NCBI RefSeq assembly: GCF_002109385.1
Contig: NZ_CP020814.1
Span: 2,069,501-2,133,500 of the forward strand
DNA from: Halalkalibacter krulwichiae
GTDB taxonomy: Bacteria; Bacillota; Bacilli; Bacillales; Bacillaceae_D
Length of the DNA stretch: 64,000 nucleotides
Reading direction: 5' to 3'
The stretch's first letter is position 1. Each line of letters opens with the position of its first letter. The position numbers were made by a program, and so were the translations under genes. Shown here in pieces: positions 62,385-64,000 of this stretch. Below the pieces are notes generated by a model. The model was given only the letters and a program-made list of their open reading frames with translations, did no database searches and was not told where the DNA came from.

Positions 62385-63476
62385 GTGATCCAGCAATATC
62401 ATCAAAATCCTTTTATTGTTATTTGGGAAGTAACAAGAGCGTGTGCGTTAAAATGTCTTCATTGTCGTGCTGAAGCACAACATTTACGGGATTCTAGAGA
62501 ATTGACTTTACAAGAAGGGAAAGCGTTAATTGATCAAATCTATCAAATGAATAATCCATTACTTGTTCTTACCGGAGGAGATCCATTAGTTAGAGAGGAC
62601 CTTTTTGAATTAATCGAACACGCAGTTAAACGAGGAGTCCGAATCTCTATGACACCGAGCGCTACTCCTCGAGTTACAAAAAAAGTGATGGAAAAAGCTA
62701 AAGTAGCTGGGTTATCTCGATGGGCGTTTAGTCTAGATGGCCATAATAGAGATATTCATGATCATTTTAGAGGAACAAAAGGGTCATTTGATTTAACAAT
62801 GAAAGCCATCCGACATTTAAAAGAATTGAAGATGCCATTACAGATTAATACGGTTGTTTCGAAATTTAATGTTAAACATATGAGGGAAATAGCTGAATTA
62901 GTAAGTGAGTTAGAGGCAGTACTGTGGAGTGTATTCTTTCTTGTACCTACAGGAAGAGGTAAAAACCTTCAGCCTATTACCCCAGATCAACACGAGGAAG
63001 TGATGAATTGGTTAGTTGACTTGAAGAAAACAGCATCTTTTGATATTAAAACAACTGAAGCACCGTTCTTTCGAAGAGTCTTGATTCAAAGACAAGGAGA
63101 AAATAGTAACTATAAAATGAACTCAAGCCATTTAGATCGCGATTGCTTAGGTCGAGCTCAAAATGTTAATGATGGTAATGGCTTTTTGTTTATTTCACAC
63201 ATTGGTGATGTTTTTCCTAGTGGCTTCTTACCAATTAATTGCGGTAATATACGTATAAATGACCTTGCAACTATTTACCGGGAGCATCCTGTGTTTACTT
63301 CGCTAAGAAATCCATCACTTTATAAGGGAAAATGCGGAACGTGTGAATATAAATTTATTTGTGGTGGTTCTCGTGCTAGGGCTTTTGCAGTAACAGGTGA
63401 TTATTTAGAAAGTGAACCGTATTGTAACTATATACCAAGAGCTGTGCAGTTTGGAAAGGTTGAAAAGGCTGACTAA
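62385..63476 (+). CDS. Radical SAM/SPASM protein (NirJ/TIGR04053-like)
   Basis: About 363 residues. The radical SAM cluster motif CALKCLHC (Cys20, 24, 27) is followed by LTGGDPLVR; the C-terminal SPASM-like part has Cys in CGTCEYKFICGGSRARAF and EPYCNY. The layout resembles NirJ/AhbD haem-modifying proteins and the TIGR04053 group. AAAGGAG lies ten bases before the GTG at 62385; earlier frame is unlikely. With a Crp/Fnr regulator and Ric, a role in haem or nitric-oxide-related metabolism is plausible but unproven. Confidence 0.82.
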   Translation: MIQQYHQNPFIVIWEVTRACALKCLHCRAEAQHLRDSRELTLQEGKALIDQIYQMNNPLLVLTGGDPLVREDLFELIEHAVKRGVRISMTPSATPRVTKKVMEKAKVAGLSRWAFSLDGHNRDIHDHFRGTKGSFDLTMKAIRHLKELKMPLQINTVVSKFNVKHMREIAELVSELEAVLWSVFFLVPTGRGKNLQPITPDQHEEVMNWLVDLKKTASFDIKTTEAPFFRRVLIQRQGENSNYKMNSSHLDRDCLGRAQNVNDGNGFLFISHIGDVFPSGFLPINCGNIRINDLATIYREHPVFTSLRNPSLYKGKCGTCEYKFICGGSRARAFAVTGDYLESEPYCNYIPRAVQFGKVEKAD

Positions 63477-63504
63477 GGAAAAGCGCGATTCCTAGTCAGC
63501 CTTA
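63464..63504. terminator. Bidirectional terminator between the radical SAM gene and ywiC
   Basis: AAGGCTGACTAAGGAA pairs with TTCCTAGTCAGCCTT (one bulge), overlapping the radical SAM stop. Confidence 0.88.
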
Positions 63505-63508
63505 TGAA

Positions 63509-64000
63509 TTACATCAGAACAAGATAGAGAACAAAAAATATACAACCATTTACAATTTCAATTATACCAATTTTCATTGGTTGTAATTGTTTCTTTCTTG
63601 AAGTTAACCAATCTTTTAATGCACTAGGCAAATAGGCAAACGTAAAAAGGGGAATGCAGAGCAGCGTTGGAACTAGTAATAAAAGTAGATGGAATAAATG
63701 AGATTTTTTCTTGAATTGTATGTTTTTACGTTCACGAATTAATGACTTTACATAGAACGCACTTGCTGTAAAATAAAAAGCTACGAGTATCAATAATAGA
63801 ATGACTTCTATTGTATAGGGTGCAACGATTGCATAAGACGCAACTCCTCCAAGTGTAAATGTTATGATTCCGCTAAGGTTGTTCCATAAGCTTCTTTCAT
63901 TCTTTTTATTAATGAAATAAATATTAACTAAAAGAAGAGGAAAAAGGCATAATCCAAGCCAAAGTAAAAACGGATAAATCCAAATGATCGGTATTAGAAA
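63509..64000 (-). CDS. ywiC: YwiC-like membrane protein (cut by window edge)
   Basis: The minus-strand frame is open to the right edge, giving about the last 164 residues. It has several transmembrane helices (IWIYPFLLWLGLCLFPLLLV, GIITFTLGGVASYAIVAPY, LLLLVPTLLCIPLFTFAYL, IVNGCIFFVLYLVLM) with the family segments FINKKNERSLWNNL and SALKDWLTSRKKQLQPMKIGIIEI. YwiC lies near fnr and narK in B. subtilis; its function is unknown. The start is outside the window. Confidence 0.8.
   Translation of the reverse strand, partial: FLIPIIWIYPFLLWLGLCLFPLLLVNIYFINKKNERSLWNNLSGIITFTLGGVASYAIVAPYTIEVILLLILVAFYFTASAFYVKSLIRERKNIQFKKKSHLFHLLLLLVPTLLCIPLFTFAYLPSALKDWLTSRKKQLQPMKIGIIEIVNGCIFFVLYLVLM

Noticed and set aside
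1..64000. CRISPR arrays, tRNA or rRNA genes, prophage
   Set aside because: No regularly spaced repeats, no cloverleaf or rRNA sequence and no phage structural genes were seen; the only mobile element recognised is the IS30 copy.

Overview
The window is a low-G+C Bacillaceae chromosome segment. Its gene blocks follow Bacillus subtilis order: brxA with the ypgR-type HEAT gene, ydbS-ydbT, gltA-gltB, kapB, mrfA-mrfB-cotD-ypsA-gpsB-rnpB-ypsC, and an fnr-like gene near ywiC. Sporulation genes (CotD, YhcN/YlaJ, YpjP, a Spo0E-like protein, KapB) show an endospore former. A PHA synthase pair and an ectoine-hydrolase-like gene fit a soil, saline or alkaline Bacillaceae member; the species is not fixed by the sequence.

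Region by region. 1-6.5 kb: 3' end of RNase Z, small thiol-redox proteins, bacilliredoxin BrxA, a HEAT/virulence-factor-C protein and YdbS/YdbT. 6.5-10.6 kb: a leftward block with a DUF2777-like protein, an MBL hydrolase and TelA with its partner. 10.7-18 kb: an NRDE protein and gltA-gltB (glutamate synthase). 18-24.2 kb: YpjP, a cytochrome P450, phaR-phaC, small membrane proteins and kapB. 24.2-33.3 kb: a PucR-type regulator divergent from a catabolic operon (PLP enzyme, M20 deacylase, ACT-less homoserine dehydrogenase, aldehyde dehydrogenase, ectoine-hydrolase-like M24 protein), then an EamA transporter. 33.4-38.2 kb: dapA behind a lysine riboswitch and terminator, a tiny Spo0E-like gene, lipoproteins and a DUF523/DUF1722 protein. 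38.4-46 kb: a 32-codon gene, a probable structured RNA, a cold-shock protein, a MecA-like penicillin-binding lipoprotein, and MrfA/MrfB. 46-50.3 kb: cotD, ypsA, gpsB, an RNase H-like gene, rnpB, a hairpin-rich repeat and ypsC. 50.3-52.4 kb: a probable RNA, an IS30 element and a tandem array of micro-ORFs. 52-64 kb: DUF2564, a HesB-like protein, an M32 carboxypeptidase, an export/ABC operon with its own GntR regulator, a KapD-like exonuclease, UvsE, and a Crp/Fnr-Ric-radical SAM-YwiC group.

Five genes (gltA, the pucR-type gene, the penicillin-binding protein, the IS30 transposase and the M32 carboxypeptidase) are each broken by what reads as one missing G in a run of three or four G. The shared pattern points to systematic homopolymer errors rather than five real mutations, so I annotate them as whole genes with a frameshift.

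The two most interesting items are the three-fold repeat at 51.7-52.1 kb, whose units each carry two micro-ORFs with ribosome-binding sites and mostly silent differences, and the catabolic operon at 26-32 kb, which can be read as a transaminase-free route from ectoine through diaminobutyrate and homoserine to aspartate. Both functional readings are inference.
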